A stretch of 64,000 bases of DNA from Lachnospiraceae bacterium (GCA_014804645.1 JAAUZI010000013.1:6612-70611), one strand, 5' to 3'; positions 16,122-25,747 are shown, numbered from the stretch's first letter. Translations and numbers: made by a program. Notes: a model not told the origin generated them from the sequence alone.

Positions 16122-17869
16122 TGGCGCTTTTTACTAAGAATTTTAGACAGTTGGGGAAAGACATTTTCCTTCTTTTTATAATATGTATCCTGACGGGCTG
16201 TACAAGCCAGAAAGCCCTTTCTGGTATGGACGGAGAGGTGAAGGAGCAGGACGGGACCACGGACATACAGGAGGTAACGGAATCGGAGGGCGAAAGCCTG
16301 TCCGGCCGGCTTGTTGTGGGAAAAATCATCTCCGAGGATGAGCCGGTGGAGACGGAAAACGCTATTTATGAAATCGGCGAACAGGAGACGGAGAGCGGTG
16401 TTTCCTATCCGCAGATCGTCTTAAAGGGCGAAGAAGACATTCTATGCGGGGCGAAGTTCCTGAATACCCTATTGGAAAAAGAGTGCATGGGCAGCAGCTA
16501 CGCGGGATATAGGGTATTCTATGCGGACGAGGATATTTTATCTGTCTGTTTCTGGTACGACACGGAAGAGGGCAGGATTTTTGAGCCTATAGTGATGAAC
16601 TTCCAGTGTTTGAACTACAAGGCTTATGATGAGAAGACAGGCTATTTGCTGTCGGTCCAGGACGACAATGCCTGTCCGGCCGCGCCCATTCCCGGCAATG
16701 GAGTCAGGATTTCCTTTGACACTTTGCTGCAGGAGCTGGAAAATGGGAACTATGAACTGGATCAGGACGCATATGCCCTATGGCAGTCGGAGCCGGAGCT
16801 TGTGATTCAAAGTATACGGGAGCATTTGCAGAAAATACGGGACAGAGGGCAGCAGGATGTCTATTTCGGGTACATGAAACCATACAAGATAGGAACCCGT
16901 GGGATGTATCTGAAGGAAGGACGGGTAGGACTTTTTATTTTTCTGCCGGAGCGCTGGGAGGAGCTGGGGGAAGAGACGTATTCCGATAAGTGGATGCCCT
17001 ATGATTTCAGAGTCGAGATTGCATACGATTGGAAAGCAGAAATGTCCCAAAACCGGGTATCCTATGAGGTATACCGGGAAGAGGCAGAGGATGGGTCCTA
17101 TGGCTATCTGCAGGTGAGGGGCCTGGGGGAGATGGAGGAGGCTGTGAATCGGGCCATACTGGAGGATTTGCAGGAAAATCTCTCCTGTCTGGATCTGGAT
17201 GCGACCAATCGGCTTATGACAGAGTTCGGACATAAAGACTACTGGCGCAAGCTGCCGGAGCTTGGCCCGCCCAAAGTAACCTGGCAGAGCGAGCGGTATC
17301 TGTGCGTCCGGCAGGAGCTGCTGCTGGATGATGATGAGGTGCTGCGCTTTGCCGAGGCGTGGAAACGATATCATGTGTATGATCTGGAGACGGGCAGAAG
17401 TCTGCGGCTGGGAGATATTCTCAATCTGGGGCCCGAGTTTGCAAAGTGGCTTAAAGAAGAGAAAAAGGTGGAGGGATGGGCGGAATATCACGAGGGAGAC
17501 ACCCCTGGGGAATTGGGGGAGCTGCTAAGAGAGCACTTGGAGCGTTATACAGAGGAGCAGCTGCTCTCCGCGCTGGAGGATGCGGAATTTTGGATAAAGG
17601 AAGGGGCGCTCTATTTTAGGCTGCCTCTGTTGGATCAATGGGACGGACCCCTCTATTCATACGGAGGGACGAGCTATCCCAATTACCTTGTGTATGCGGA
17701 GTGCCGGATCAAAGAGGAGGATCTGGCGATGTGGGTAAGCGAGGACCACGGAGAGATGCCTCGGATGGTCCACATTCTTGCGGGGACAGACTATCATATT
17801 GCGCTCTGCGCGGACGGCACAGTGTGGAGCTGGAGCGATAACGCCGACGGCAAGCTGGGCATGTCGTAA
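16121..17869 (+). CDS. Large lipoprotein ending in a truncated RCC1-like repeat
   Basis: A 582-aa exported lipoprotein. The signal sequence ends in the lipobox ILTGC (Cys about 27). An acidic linker and two related alpha/beta domains (about 60-250 and 300-500) follow, resembling DUF3298/RsiV-like extracytoplasmic domains, an uncertain match. The last about 30 residues read AGTDYHIALCADGTVWSW then a short tail ending KLGMS. This is the start of an RCC1 propeller repeat, which normally continues for several blades. The ATG at 16121 follows the GGGG of the hairpin element; in-frame codons further upstream would translate the element itself. Confidence 0.7.
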   Translation: MALFTKNFRQLGKDIFLLFIICILTGCTSQKALSGMDGEVKEQDGTTDIQEVTESEGESLSGRLVVGKIISEDEPVETENAIYEIGEQETESGVSYPQIVLKGEEDILCGAKFLNTLLEKECMGSSYAGYRVFYADEDILSVCFWYDTEEGRIFEPIVMNFQCLNYKAYDEKTGYLLSVQDDNACPAAPIPGNGVRISFDTLLQELENGNYELDQDAYALWQSEPELVIQSIREHLQKIRDRGQQDVYFGYMKPYKIGTRGMYLKEGRVGLFIFLPERWEELGEETYSDKWMPYDFRVEIAYDWKAEMSQNRVSYEVYREEAEDGSYGYLQVRGLGEMEEAVNRAILEDLQENLSCLDLDATNRLMTEFGHKDYWRKLPELGPPKVTWQSERYLCVRQELLLDDDEVLRFAEAWKRYHVYDLETGRSLRLGDILNLGPEFAKWLKEEKKVEGWAEYHEGDTPGELGELLREHLERYTEEQLLSALEDAEFWIKEGALYFRLPLLDQWDGPLYSYGGTSYPNYLVYAECRIKEEDLAMWVSEDHGEMPRMVHILAGTDYHIALCADGTVWSWSDNADGKLGMS

Positions 17870-17896
17870 ATTTACGGTGGGCGCAATAGGAAAGTC

Positions 17897-17925
17897 TTTC
17901 CAAACACATACTTTTTTGCTATACT
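17897..17925 (+). promoter_or_regulatory. Probable promoter for the glycosidase cluster
   Basis: TTTCCA, 17-base spacer, TATACT (17920-17925) with a TG extension (17917-17918). It lies about 40 bases before the GH9 start. Confidence 0.5.
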
Positions 17926-17963
17926 GGGAAAAAGATGTAATGCAAAAACAGGAGGATCGCAAT

Positions 17964-19655
17964 ATGGCTATTATGGTCAATCAGGTGGGATATGAGGCGG
18001 ATGCCGCCAGCAAGAAAGCGGTGGCATCTCAGCCGGGCGGTTATGTGTTAAAAAATGCCGCGGGTGAGGCAATCTGGCAGGGGCAGGCAGGAGACGCAGT
18101 GCAGGACCCTCTGTGTGGGGAGACTTTATATCCCCTGGATTTTGGCAGTGTACAGACAGCGGGAAAGTATTATCTGGAGAATGGAGCGGGGGAGTGCAGC
18201 GATACCTTCGAGATCGGAAAGGACGTGCTGGCGGGAGTACATAACGCCATGGTCAAGGCTCTGTATTTCCAGCGCTGTGGCTGTGCTTTGGAGGAAAAGT
18301 ATGCAGGACCCTATACCCATGCGGCCTGTCATATGGCAGACTGCCAGGTTTATGGGGAGCCTGAGCACAGCTTTGAGGCTCGGGGCGGCTGGCATGACGC
18401 GGGAGACTACGGGCGTTATATTACACCTGCGGCAGTTACCATCGGCCATCTATTGTACGCCTATTGGCTGAATACCATGGCTTTCAGGGAACCGCTGAAC
18501 ATCCCTGAGAGCGGTAACGGAGTGCCCGATGTGTTGAACGAGTGCCGATACGAGTTGGAGTGGATGCTGAAAATGCAGCGGGAGGACGGCGGTGTGTACC
18601 ACAAGCTGACAGCTTGGAGACATGCGGATTTCATCATGCCCGAGGAAGATCAGGATCTTTTTTACGCCTATCCGGTCTCCTCTCTGGCAGTGGCGGATTT
18701 CTGTGCCTGCATGGCGCTGGCGGCCAGAGTTTATAGGGGGTCGTCCGCGTCTGGGCGGGAGGAGAAAGAGTTCTCGCTGCAGCTGGAGGCGGCGGCAAGG
18801 CGGGCCTGGAAGTGGCTGATGGAGCACCCGGAGCCGCTGTTGTTTACCAACCCGGAGGGCAGCAATACCGGGGATTACAGGGATACCACAGATGCGGACG
18901 AACGCCTGTGGGCGGCGGCGGAGATGATGTGTCTGGCGGCCTGGCTGAGAGAGGATACCCGAGAGTATGAGGATGAACTGCGCCGGATTCTGGACACCGG
19001 GCTGGAGGTGACGGATTTTGGCTGGACGGATGTGGCAGGCTTTGCCGCCATGGCGGTTCTGACGGACGCCAGCGTCAAAAAGACAGTGGGGGAGGATATT
19101 CTGCAGAGGTTTCGCAAGGCGGTGCTGGCGGAGGCGGACCGGCTGGCGGAGCTGGGAGAACAGAATGCTTTCGGCATGGCTATGGGAGCCGGGGATTTCT
19201 GCTGGGGCAGCAATATGGTGGTTACAAACAGAGGCATTTTGTTGGCGCTGGCCTGTAGGATTGCGCAGGCGCAAAGCGGGGAAACAGATTCCCGCATCGC
19301 CCGCTATGAGGAGGTAATTCAGGCCCAGATCGACTATCTGCTGGGCAAAAATATAACCGGGTACAGCTTTGTGACGGGTTTTGGGGATCACGCTTACAGA
19401 CATCCCCATCTGCGCACCACGGCGGCGGATGGTATCGACGACCCCATGGCGGGCTGGGTGGCTGGAGGCCCCAACGGCAAGCCGGGGGATGAGCTGGCTA
19501 TCCGGATGATTCCCAAGGGCACGCCGCCCATGAAATGCTATCTGGATCGGGAGGAGTGCTATTCCCTGAACGAGATGACTATTTACTGGAACTCCTCGGC
19601 GGTGTTTGTGACGGCGTATCTGCGCTGCAGGGCATGGGAGGAGGGCCGAGTATGA
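17964..19655 (+). CDS. Cytosolic glycoside hydrolase family 9 (cellulase-type) enzyme
   Basis: A 563-aa GH9 enzyme. An N-terminal Ig-like CelD_N domain (about 1-88, MVNQVGYEADAASKKAV) precedes the (alpha/alpha)6 barrel. The catalytic base motif GGWHDAGDYGRY is at 141-152. The late substrate and acid motifs are DDPMAGWVAGGPNG and ECYSLNEMTIYWN, with the acid Glu near 537. There is no signal peptide, so it should act on imported cello- or related beta-glucan oligosaccharides. ATG 17964 has AGGAGG 8 bases upstream. Its stop overlaps the start of the next gene (ATGA). Confidence 0.9.
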   Translation: MAIMVNQVGYEADAASKKAVASQPGGYVLKNAAGEAIWQGQAGDAVQDPLCGETLYPLDFGSVQTAGKYYLENGAGECSDTFEIGKDVLAGVHNAMVKALYFQRCGCALEEKYAGPYTHAACHMADCQVYGEPEHSFEARGGWHDAGDYGRYITPAAVTIGHLLYAYWLNTMAFREPLNIPESGNGVPDVLNECRYELEWMLKMQREDGGVYHKLTAWRHADFIMPEEDQDLFYAYPVSSLAVADFCACMALAARVYRGSSASGREEKEFSLQLEAAARRAWKWLMEHPEPLLFTNPEGSNTGDYRDTTDADERLWAAAEMMCLAAWLREDTREYEDELRRILDTGLEVTDFGWTDVAGFAAMAVLTDASVKKTVGEDILQRFRKAVLAEADRLAELGEQNAFGMAMGAGDFCWGSNMVVTNRGILLALACRIAQAQSGETDSRIARYEEVIQAQIDYLLGKNITGYSFVTGFGDHAYRHPHLRTTAADGIDDPMAGWVAGGPNGKPGDELAIRMIPKGTPPMKCYLDREECYSLNEMTIYWNSSAVFVTAYLRCRAWEEGRV

Positions 19656-19828
19656 ACACATTTCAGTATCAGGTGGTCAGCATAGACGGCGATTATGCTC
19701 ACCTGAAGCGGATTGACGAGGAATCGGAGGAGTTAAAACTGGTGGCCAGAGCACTGCTGCCGCCAGAGATTACGGAAGGGACAAAGCTTCTGTACGAGTG
19801 GATGCAGTACAGTATTCTGCCCGACTGA
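19652..19828 (+). CDS. Conserved-looking small protein between GH9 and GH43
   Basis: A 58-aa acidic protein starting MNTFQYQVVSIDGDYAHLKR. Its ATG overlaps the GH9 stop (ATGA), with GGGAGGAGGG just upstream, so it is translationally coupled. The IDGDYAHLK pattern and the PPEITEGTKL stretch resemble small OB/SH3-like DUF3006-type proteins, but I would not name it. Its position between two glycosidases suggests a role in that operon. Confidence 0.55.
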   Translation: MNTFQYQVVSIDGDYAHLKRIDEESEELKLVARALLPPEITEGTKLLYEWMQYSILPD

Positions 19829-19873
19829 CGGTGAGAGCAGGGCAGTGCAGCATAGAAGAAGAGAGGGAGTATT

Positions 19874-21418
19874 ATGAGCGAACAAAGAACATATCACAAC
19901 CCGGTGCAGAGAGGATTTTTCCCTGATCCGTCGGTGATTCGGGTAGGGGACGACTATTACATGGTCAATTCCAGTTTTCAGTATTTTCCCGCAATTCCCA
20001 TATCTCACTCCAGGGATATGGTACACTGGCATATCATCGGACACGCCATCAGCAATCCGGAGTGGCTGGATATCAGTGATATCAAGGATTCCCATGGAAT
20101 ATGGGCGCCGGATATCTCCTATGTGGACGGAAAATTCTATGTCTTTGCCACATTGCGTCTCAATGCGGACGGAAAGCGGGACAACAATGTGATGCGCAGG
20201 CAGCTGGTGATGGTGGCAGACAGGCCGGAGGGGCCCTACAGCAAGCCCGTCTGTCTGGAGGTGGACAATATCGATCCCTCGCATTTCGTGGACGAGGATG
20301 GCAGCAGGTACATGATTATCGCCAAGGCGGCCCAGACTGTGCCGCTCACCGGGGACAGCCTGCAGGTGGCGGGAGAGATGCGGACGGCCTGGGACGGCAC
20401 GGGGGAGCGATGCTCCGAAGGTCCTCACATGTTGAAAAAAGACGGCTACTATTACGCCATGGTGGCGGAGGGCGGCACGGGCTATGGGCATGGCATCAAT
20501 ATGGCCCGCAGCAAAAATATGTACGGCCCCTACGAGAATTCCCCCTACAATCCCGTGATGCGGCAGACAGATCCCCAGGCTCCCATCCAGCGTGCGGGTC
20601 ATGGCAAGCTGGTGCAGGATCAAAACGGGCAGTGGTGGTGCTACTATCTCTGCGGCAGGCCCAACGAGGGGCGCTACACCACGGTGGGCAGGGAGTCCGC
20701 TCTGGACCCGGTGCAGTGGACCCAGGACGGCTGGCTGACAATCAATGAGGGAAAAGGCCCCAGTCTGGAGCAGACAGCGCCGGATTTGCCGGAGTGCGTC
20801 TTTGAGAGAAATCTGTTCGATGACTTCAACGGGGAAAAGCTGAATCTCGAGTGGGAATTTGTGCGCAATCCCGACAACGGTTCCTGGTCCCTGACGGAGC
20901 GGCCCGGGTATTTCCGCATCTGGACCAGAGATGGGCAGCTTAACGAGATTCGTTCCAAGAATACGCTGCTGCGCCGGGAACAGGAGTTGTCCTACACAGC
21001 GGAAACCAAGCTGGAATATTACCCGGACCATGACGGGGAGCAGGCGGGGCTGACCTGTTATTACAGTACAGCCACCTATGCCCGGTGCGCTCTGTGCTGG
21101 GAGGGAGGCCGAAAACTTCAGTTGGTGATCAATCGAAACCATGGAGAGGAACTTATGGCGGAGATACCGGATATTAAGGAGGCTCCCGTCTATCTGAAGG
21201 TTGTGGTGGAAAAGCTGACCCGCAGCTTTTATTACAGCTATGACGGTCGGGACTGGCAGAGCGTGGGAGTGCTGGAGAACTGTATCTACCTCTGCGACGA
21301 GGGCGTTCCCGATGATCCCAAGCGTCATACCGGCACACTGGTGGGCATATACGCCAACAACGGCGGCTGCGGATGCCGCAAGAGCGCAGATTTTGACTAT
21401 TTCCGATATGAGGACTAG
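19874..21418 (+). CDS. Glycoside hydrolase family 43 (beta-xylosidase/arabinofuranosidase type)
   Basis: A 514-aa GH43 enzyme with a five-bladed propeller (about 1-310) and a C-terminal beta-sandwich (about 320-514) typical of GH43 beta-xylosidases. The catalytic residues are visible: the base Asp in FFPDPS (about 18), the middle Asp in NIDPSHFVDEDG and the acid Glu in CSEGPHM. No signal peptide, so it acts in the cytoplasm on imported oligosaccharides. It is 45 bases downstream of the 58-aa gene and probably the last gene of the operon starting with GH9. Confidence 0.9.
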   Translation: MSEQRTYHNPVQRGFFPDPSVIRVGDDYYMVNSSFQYFPAIPISHSRDMVHWHIIGHAISNPEWLDISDIKDSHGIWAPDISYVDGKFYVFATLRLNADGKRDNNVMRRQLVMVADRPEGPYSKPVCLEVDNIDPSHFVDEDGSRYMIIAKAAQTVPLTGDSLQVAGEMRTAWDGTGERCSEGPHMLKKDGYYYAMVAEGGTGYGHGINMARSKNMYGPYENSPYNPVMRQTDPQAPIQRAGHGKLVQDQNGQWWCYYLCGRPNEGRYTTVGRESALDPVQWTQDGWLTINEGKGPSLEQTAPDLPECVFERNLFDDFNGEKLNLEWEFVRNPDNGSWSLTERPGYFRIWTRDGQLNEIRSKNTLLRREQELSYTAETKLEYYPDHDGEQAGLTCYYSTATYARCALCWEGGRKLQLVINRNHGEELMAEIPDIKEAPVYLKVVVEKLTRSFYYSYDGRDWQSVGVLENCIYLCDEGVPDDPKRHTGTLVGIYANNGGCGCRKSADFDYFRYED

Positions 21419-21520
21419 AAACTTTTAGAATAATGCATAGCTATCGATGACTTTGCATACAACCTCTGGTTGAGTTAATGGAAGTTTTGATAAACAAACT
21501 TAGAATTGCGCAGGATTAGG

Positions 21521-21549
21521 ATTTGTTATATAAACAATTTATAACAAAT
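21521..21549. promoter_or_regulatory. Palindrome upstream of the XRE gene
   Basis: A perfect 10-bp inverted repeat, ATTTGTTATA (21521-21530) and TATAACAAAT (21540-21549), with a 9-base spacer, 37 bases before the regulator's ATG. It could be an operator for autoregulation. It lacks the GC-rich stem of a terminator. The rest of 21419-21585 shows nothing recognisable. Confidence 0.5.
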
Positions 21550-21585
21550 TTTGAGTGCCCGTTAAGGCAGCAGAAGGGAGTTTAC

Positions 21586-22344
21586 ATGGAGGGTAGTATG
21601 TTTAGTCAAGTCGATTTTGGAAAAAGGTTAAGGTTATTTCGCAAGAAAAAGAATTATACGCAAAAAGAGGTTGCCTTTAGAATAGGGGTGTCGGAACAGG
21701 CGGTCTCAAAATGGGAAAACGGCGAATGCTTGCCCGATGTCTATAATTTGAAAATACTTGGACAACTTTTGCACGTTTCGATTGATACCCTGTTAGCTAC
21801 AGAAAGCGACAAGTTTGAAAGGGTAGTTGAAACGATAAAGATCGGCGGGGCAGAGTTTGAGATTATAGAAAAACCGGAGACAATTCTTGCGGGAAAAATT
21901 ATATATGCAAAAGATTATCAGGATGCGGATGGATTTAACAGCGCAATAGAAACGATCACTGAGGAGGAAAAACAAGCTGTATTTAATTCGATCCGGGAAA
22001 TGGTATTGCCCATTACAGATATTCATTTGAGCGTCAATTTCTGGCTCGATGAGAAAGCCAGGGCCTTTGGATTTGTGCGGGAAGTGATAACGGAACAACA
22101 ACCGGAAGGCGTAGATGTATATAAAATGCCGGCGTCGTTATATATCAGAGCATATACGGACAAGGGGACGGCACAGCTTATTGCAAAAGATACATGTGAA
22201 ATATGGGAGTTGTTCGCATATATCAGAAACTTTTTTATGCCTGCCCACGGTTTTAGAATGGCGGATAACGGGGCGCAGGAGTTGGAAGTGTTTGACTCAT
22301 TTGAGCACAGGACAGGCTATGCATATATGCCGATCATGAGATAG
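21586..22344 (+). CDS. XRE-family regulator with GyrI-like effector domain
   Basis: A 252-aa regulator. The N-terminal helix-turn-helix (GKRLRLFRKKKNYTQKEVAF, then GVSEQAVSKWENGECLPD) is an XRE fold at about 10-65. The C-terminal about 155 residues resemble a GyrI-like/AraC-type effector-binding domain (LAGKIIYAKDYQD, MPASLYIRAYTDKG), as in multidrug-responsive regulators. ATG 21586 has GGGAG 6 bases upstream; ATG 21598 with GGAGGG is an equally possible start. A palindrome sits just upstream. It may control itself or the glycosidase genes before it. Confidence 0.82.
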   Translation: MEGSMFSQVDFGKRLRLFRKKKNYTQKEVAFRIGVSEQAVSKWENGECLPDVYNLKILGQLLHVSIDTLLATESDKFERVVETIKIGGAEFEIIEKPETILAGKIIYAKDYQDADGFNSAIETITEEEKQAVFNSIREMVLPITDIHLSVNFWLDEKARAFGFVREVITEQQPEGVDVYKMPASLYIRAYTDKGTAQLIAKDTCEIWELFAYIRNFFMPAHGFRMADNGAQELEVFDSFEHRTGYAYMPIMR

Positions 22345-22390
22345 TGGTCAGGGATGCTTTCGGAAAAATTTGCAACATAATGGAAATGTA

Positions 22391-22434
22391 ACAAGGCATT
22401 GGAGATTGTGGCAACATAATCTCCAATGCCTTGT
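22391..22434. terminator. Bidirectional terminator between XRE gene and typA
   Basis: A 16-bp stem, 22391-22406 with 22419-22434, followed on the plus strand by a T-rich tract near 22446. It lies between convergent genes. Confidence 0.78.
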
Positions 22435-22443
22435 ACTATCTCT

Positions 22444-24276
22444 CTATTTTTTTATATTTGCCCTTTTGCGCAGTGTAGGGTCCAGAATCTTTTTTCGTAT
22501 ACGCAGTTTCGAGGGTGTTATCTCCAGCAGCTCGTCGGTGTCGATAAAGTCCAGAGCCTGCTCCAGACTCATGATCTTGGGAGGCGTCAGCCGCAGAGCC
22601 TCGTCAGCGCTGGAGGAGCGGGTGTTGGTCAGCTGCTTTTTCTTGCAGACATTGATCTCGATATCCTCATTTTTGCCGGTCTGGCCCACCACCATGCCGC
22701 TGTATACCTTTTCTCCGGGGCCGATAAACAGAGTGCCTCTCTCCTGGGCATTGTACAGTCCATAGGTGATGGATTCCCCTGCCTCAAAGGCGATCAGGGA
22801 ACCCTGCCCCCGATAGGCGATGTCTCCCTTGTAGGGGCCATAACCGTCAAACACGGTGTTCAGAATGCCGTTGCCCTTGGTGTCGGTTAGAAATTCGCCG
22901 CGGTAGCCGATAAGGCCCCTGGAGGGAATGGAGAACTCCAGCCGGGTGTAAGTGCCGCCGGTGATGGAGCCCATGTTCCGCAGCTCGCCCTTTCTCTGCC
23001 CCAATTTTTCGATGACCGCTCCGGCATATTCGTTTGGCACGTCAATATAGGCCAGCTCCATAGGCTCCAGCTTGTGCCCTGCCTCATCGGTCTTGTACAG
23101 TACCTCCGCCTTGCTGACAGCGAATTCAAAGCCCTCCCGGCGCATGTTCTCAATCAGCACAGACAGGTGCAGCTCGCCTCGGCCGGACACCTTGAAAGCG
23201 TCCGTGGAGTCCGTCTCCTCCACCCGCAGGGACACATCCGTGTTCAGCTCGCGGAACAGCCTGTCCCGAATGTGGCGGCTGGTCACGAATTTTCCCTCCA
23301 GGCCCGCCAGCGGGGAATCGTTGACCATGAAATGCATGGCGATGGTGGGTTCGCTGATCTTCTGAAAAGGAATGGGCGCTATGGCCTCGGGGGAACACAG
23401 GGTATCTCCGATATGAATGTCAGCGATGCCGGAGATGGCAACGATGGAGCCGATGCCGGCCTCCTTCACCTCCACCTTGTTCAATCCGTCAAACTCATAG
23501 AGCTTGCTGACTTTGACTTTGGTCTGCTTGTCCGGCTCATGGTGGTTGACGATCACCACCTCCTGATTCACCCTGAGGCGGCCGTTGTCCACCTTGCCCA
23601 CGCCGATGCGTCCCACATACTCGTTGTAGTCGATGGTGCTGATCAGCACCTGAGTTCCGGCGTCGGGATCGCCCTCGGGGGCGGGAATATAGTCCAGAAT
23701 GGTCTCAAACAGCGGCGTCATATCCGTACCGGGCTGCGCCGCGTCCAAAGAGGCGATGCCGGACTTGGCGGAGGCAAACACAAAGGGGCAGTCCAACTGG
23801 GCGTCGTCCGCATCCAGTTCCAGGAACAGTTCCAGCACTTCATCGATGACCTCGTCAGGTCTTGCCTCGGGCCGGTCGATTTTGTTGATGCAGACGATGA
23901 CGGGCAGTTTTAACTCCAGCGCCTTGCGCAGCACAAACTTGGTCTGGGGCATGGCTCCCTCGAAAGCGTCCACCACCAGGATGACGCCGTTTACCATTTT
24001 CAGCACTCGCTCTACCTCGCCGCCAAAGTCCGCATGGCCCGGAGTGTCGATAATATTGATCTTGGTGCCCTTATAGGTGACAGCTGTGTTCTTGGACAGG
24101 ATGGTAATGCCCCGCTCGCGCTCTATATCGTTGGAGTCCATGACCCGTTCGGCGACCTCCTGGCCTGCCCGGAACACGCCGCTCTGCTTTAGCAGCTCGT
24201 CCACCAAAGTGGTCTTGCCGTGATCTACATGGGCGATGATGGCCACGTTCCGTATGTCTTCTCTTTCTTGTCTCAT
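22444..24276 (-). CDS. typA: TypA/BipA ribosome-associated translational GTPase
   Basis: A 610-aa GTPase of the EF-G-like family that binds ribosomes and helps 50S assembly and stress growth. G1 is HVDHGKTT (16-23), switch region [12 protein letters not shown]3 [13 protein letters not shown]4 NKIDRP. Domains II, III and V follow, ending with the TypA-specific C-terminal domain ([20 protein letters not shown]). ATG 24276 has GGGAGG 6 bases upstream; an extension to 24297 lacks a good site. Length and motifs are complete. Confidence 0.96.
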   Translation of the reverse strand: MRQEREDIRNVAIIAHVDHGKTTLVDELLKQSGVFRAGQEVAERVMDSNDIERERGITILSKNTAVTYKGTKINIIDTPGHADFGGEVERVLKMVNGVILVVDAFEGAMPQTKFVLRKALELKLPVIVCINKIDRPEARPDEVIDEVLELFLELDADDAQLDCPFVFASAKSGIASLDAAQPGTDMTPLFETILDYIPAPEGDPDAGTQVLISTIDYNEYVGRIGVGKVDNGRLRVNQEVVIVNHHEPDKQTKVKVSKLYEFDGLNKVEVKEAGIGSIVAISGIADIHIGDTLCSPEAIAPIPFQKISEPTIAMHFMVNDSPLAGLEGKFVTSRHIRDRLFRELNTDVSLRVEETDSTDAFKVSGRGELHLSVLIENMRREGFEFAVSKAEVLYKTDEAGHKLEPMELAYIDVPNEYAGAVIEKLGQRKGELRNMGSITGGTYTRLEFSIPSRGLIGYRGEFLTDTKGNGILNTVFDGYGPYKGDIAYRGQGSLIAFEAGESITYGLYNAQERGTLFIGPGEKVYSGMVVGQTGKNEDIEINVCKKKQLTNTRSSSADEALRLTPPKIMSLEQALDFIDTDELLEITPSKLRIRKKILDPTLRKRANIKK

Positions 24277-24312
24277 ACAAATCCTCCCATATTCCATATC
24301 TCAAACCGTTAC

Positions 24313-24341
24313 AGTATATCACTAATTGAATGCAGGTGCAA
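24313..24341 (-). promoter_or_regulatory. typA promoter
   Basis: On the minus strand: TTGCAC (24341-24336), 17-base spacer, TATACT (24318-24313). The start of transcription would be about 30 bases before the ATG. Confidence 0.7.
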
Positions 24342-24469
24342 TAAAATATTGTCGAAATTTTTCGTTGAAAAGGACTTCTCAAACGATTCAAAATGCGGTA
24401 TAAATATATTACATTACAGGCGTGGCCGTGCCGGAAAAATTCTTAATGTGTAAGAAGGGAGAACAAAGA

Positions 24470-25117
24470 ATGACAGATAAGGTAATTGAAAACAATCAGG
24501 TGACCGTAATGGGGGAGATTATCAGTGATTTCGCCTACAGCCATGAGATCTTTGGGGAAGGATTTTACATGGTTGATGTTAAGGTACAGAGACTCAGCGA
24601 GAGCTTTGACATCATTCCGCTGATGGTTTCGGAGAGATTGATTGATGTGAACGCGGATTATAAGGGGAAAAATATCTGCGTAAACGGTCAGTTCCGCTCC
24701 TACAATCGCCATGAGGAGCGCAAAAACCGTCTGGTATTGTCTGTTTTTGCCAGAGAGATCGATTTTGTGGAGGAGATCGAGGAGAGCTCCAAGACCAATC
24801 AGATCTATCTGGATGGCTATATTTGCAAGGAACCTATTTACCGCAAGACTCCTCTGGGGAGGGAGATTGCCGACGTGCTGCTGGCCGTGAATCGTCCCTA
24901 TGGCAAGTCGGACTATATCCCCTGTATCTGCTGGGGGAGAAATGCCCGCTACGCCAGCAGCTTTCATGTGGGAGAGCGCTGCGCCATATGGGGGCGGATA
25001 CAGAGCCGGGAATATATGAAAAAGCTGGACGAGGAGCATGCGGAAAAGAGGGTGGCCTTTGAAGTGTCCGTCAGTAAGATGGAGCTGATAGAAACGGAAG
25101 AAGAGCAGCCGATGTAG
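24470..25117 (+). CDS. Single-stranded DNA-binding-like protein with two OB-type domains
   Basis: A 215-aa protein made of two consecutive OB-fold-like segments. The second (TNQIYLDGYICKEPIYRKTP, then ADVLLAVNRPYGKSDYIPC) reads like a divergent SSB/PriB OB fold, and the first (NQVTVMGEIISDFAYSHEIF) is similar. It lacks the acidic SSB tail, although the end is acid-rich (IETEEEQPM). Probably a paralogous ssDNA-binding protein found in Clostridia. GAAGGGAG precedes the ATG by 9 bases. It is transcribed divergently from typA. Confidence 0.7.
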   Translation: MTDKVIENNQVTVMGEIISDFAYSHEIFGEGFYMVDVKVQRLSESFDIIPLMVSERLIDVNADYKGKNICVNGQFRSYNRHEERKNRLVLSVFAREIDFVEEIEESSKTNQIYLDGYICKEPIYRKTPLGREIADVLLAVNRPYGKSDYIPCICWGRNARYASSFHVGERCAIWGRIQSREYMKKLDEEHAEKRVAFEVSVSKMELIETEEEQPM

Positions 25118-25189
25118 GTCTGATGCGCCTTCCCGTTGCCAAAAGTGATAAATGATGTTATACTACAGAGTAGAGACACACGAAGATCA

Positions 25190-25243
25190 GTTTTTTATTT
25201 GGGTAATATCGCAGACCGGTCTGTGATATGCATGGGTGTTGAT
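25190..25243 (+). repeat. GATATGC-type hairpin element, copy C
   Basis: TTTTTTATTTGGGTAATATC leads into a perfect stem apart from one G-U pair: 25206-25216 with 25219-25229 (core CGCAGAC/GTCTGTG). It is followed by ATGCATGGGTGTTGAT directly before the cobO ATG at 25244. The flanks match copies A and D. Confidence 0.72.
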
Positions 25244-25741
25244 ATGGATAGAGGAAATATATACATATATACAGGTGACGGCAGAGGCAAATCCCCCGCC
25301 GCATGGGGCAGAGCCATGCAGGCGGCGGCGGAGGGCCGGTCCGTGGTGATTATACAGTTTCTGAAGGGGAAGGGGCTTGCGGACAGCGCCTTCATTCGCC
25401 GGATGGAACCGGAGATCCGTCTTTTTCACTTTGAAAAGTCGGACGAGAATTATATGGAGCTGTCGGAGGAGAAGAAGAGGGAGGAGTGTGTCAATATCCG
25501 CAATGGCCTGGGGTACGCCAAAAAAGTCCTGTCCGTGGCGGAGTGCGACCTGCTGATCCTGGACGAAGTACTGGGGCTGGTGGAGAAAGAGATCATCACT
25601 GTGGAGGATTTGAAGGAGCTGCTGGAGAGCCGCCGGGAGACGGATGTGATCCTCACGGGCAGCAGTCTGAGCGATGAAATCTGCATTCTGGCGGATGAGG
25701 TATCCAAGATCGAAACGGTAAAGTTCAAGGTTTGGACCTAA
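25244..25741 (+). CDS. cobO: Cob(I)yrinic acid a,c-diamide adenosyltransferase
   Basis: A 165-aa CobA/CobO/BtuR-type P-loop enzyme that transfers the adenosyl group of ATP to cob(I)alamin precursors. The P-loop TGDGRGKSPAA is at about 8-18, followed by QFLKGKGLADS and the CDLLILDEVLG Walker-B-like segment, all typical. KS-PAA replaces the more common KTTAA. The ATG at 25244 follows a hairpin element; an alternative ATG at 25232 lies inside the element. No other cobalamin gene is in the window, so it may serve salvage. Confidence 0.88.
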   Translation: MDRGNIYIYTGDGRGKSPAAWGRAMQAAAEGRSVVIIQFLKGKGLADSAFIRRMEPEIRLFHFEKSDENYMELSEEKKREECVNIRNGLGYAKKVLSVAECDLLILDEVLGLVEKEIITVEDLKELLESRRETDVILTGSSLSDEICILADEVSKIETVKFKVWT

Positions 25742-25747
25742 AACTCA

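Noticed and set aside
19733..21328. 531-codon open frame antisense to the GH43 gene
   Set aside because: GH43 catalytic motifs and context are clear on the plus strand; the antisense frame is a composition artefact.
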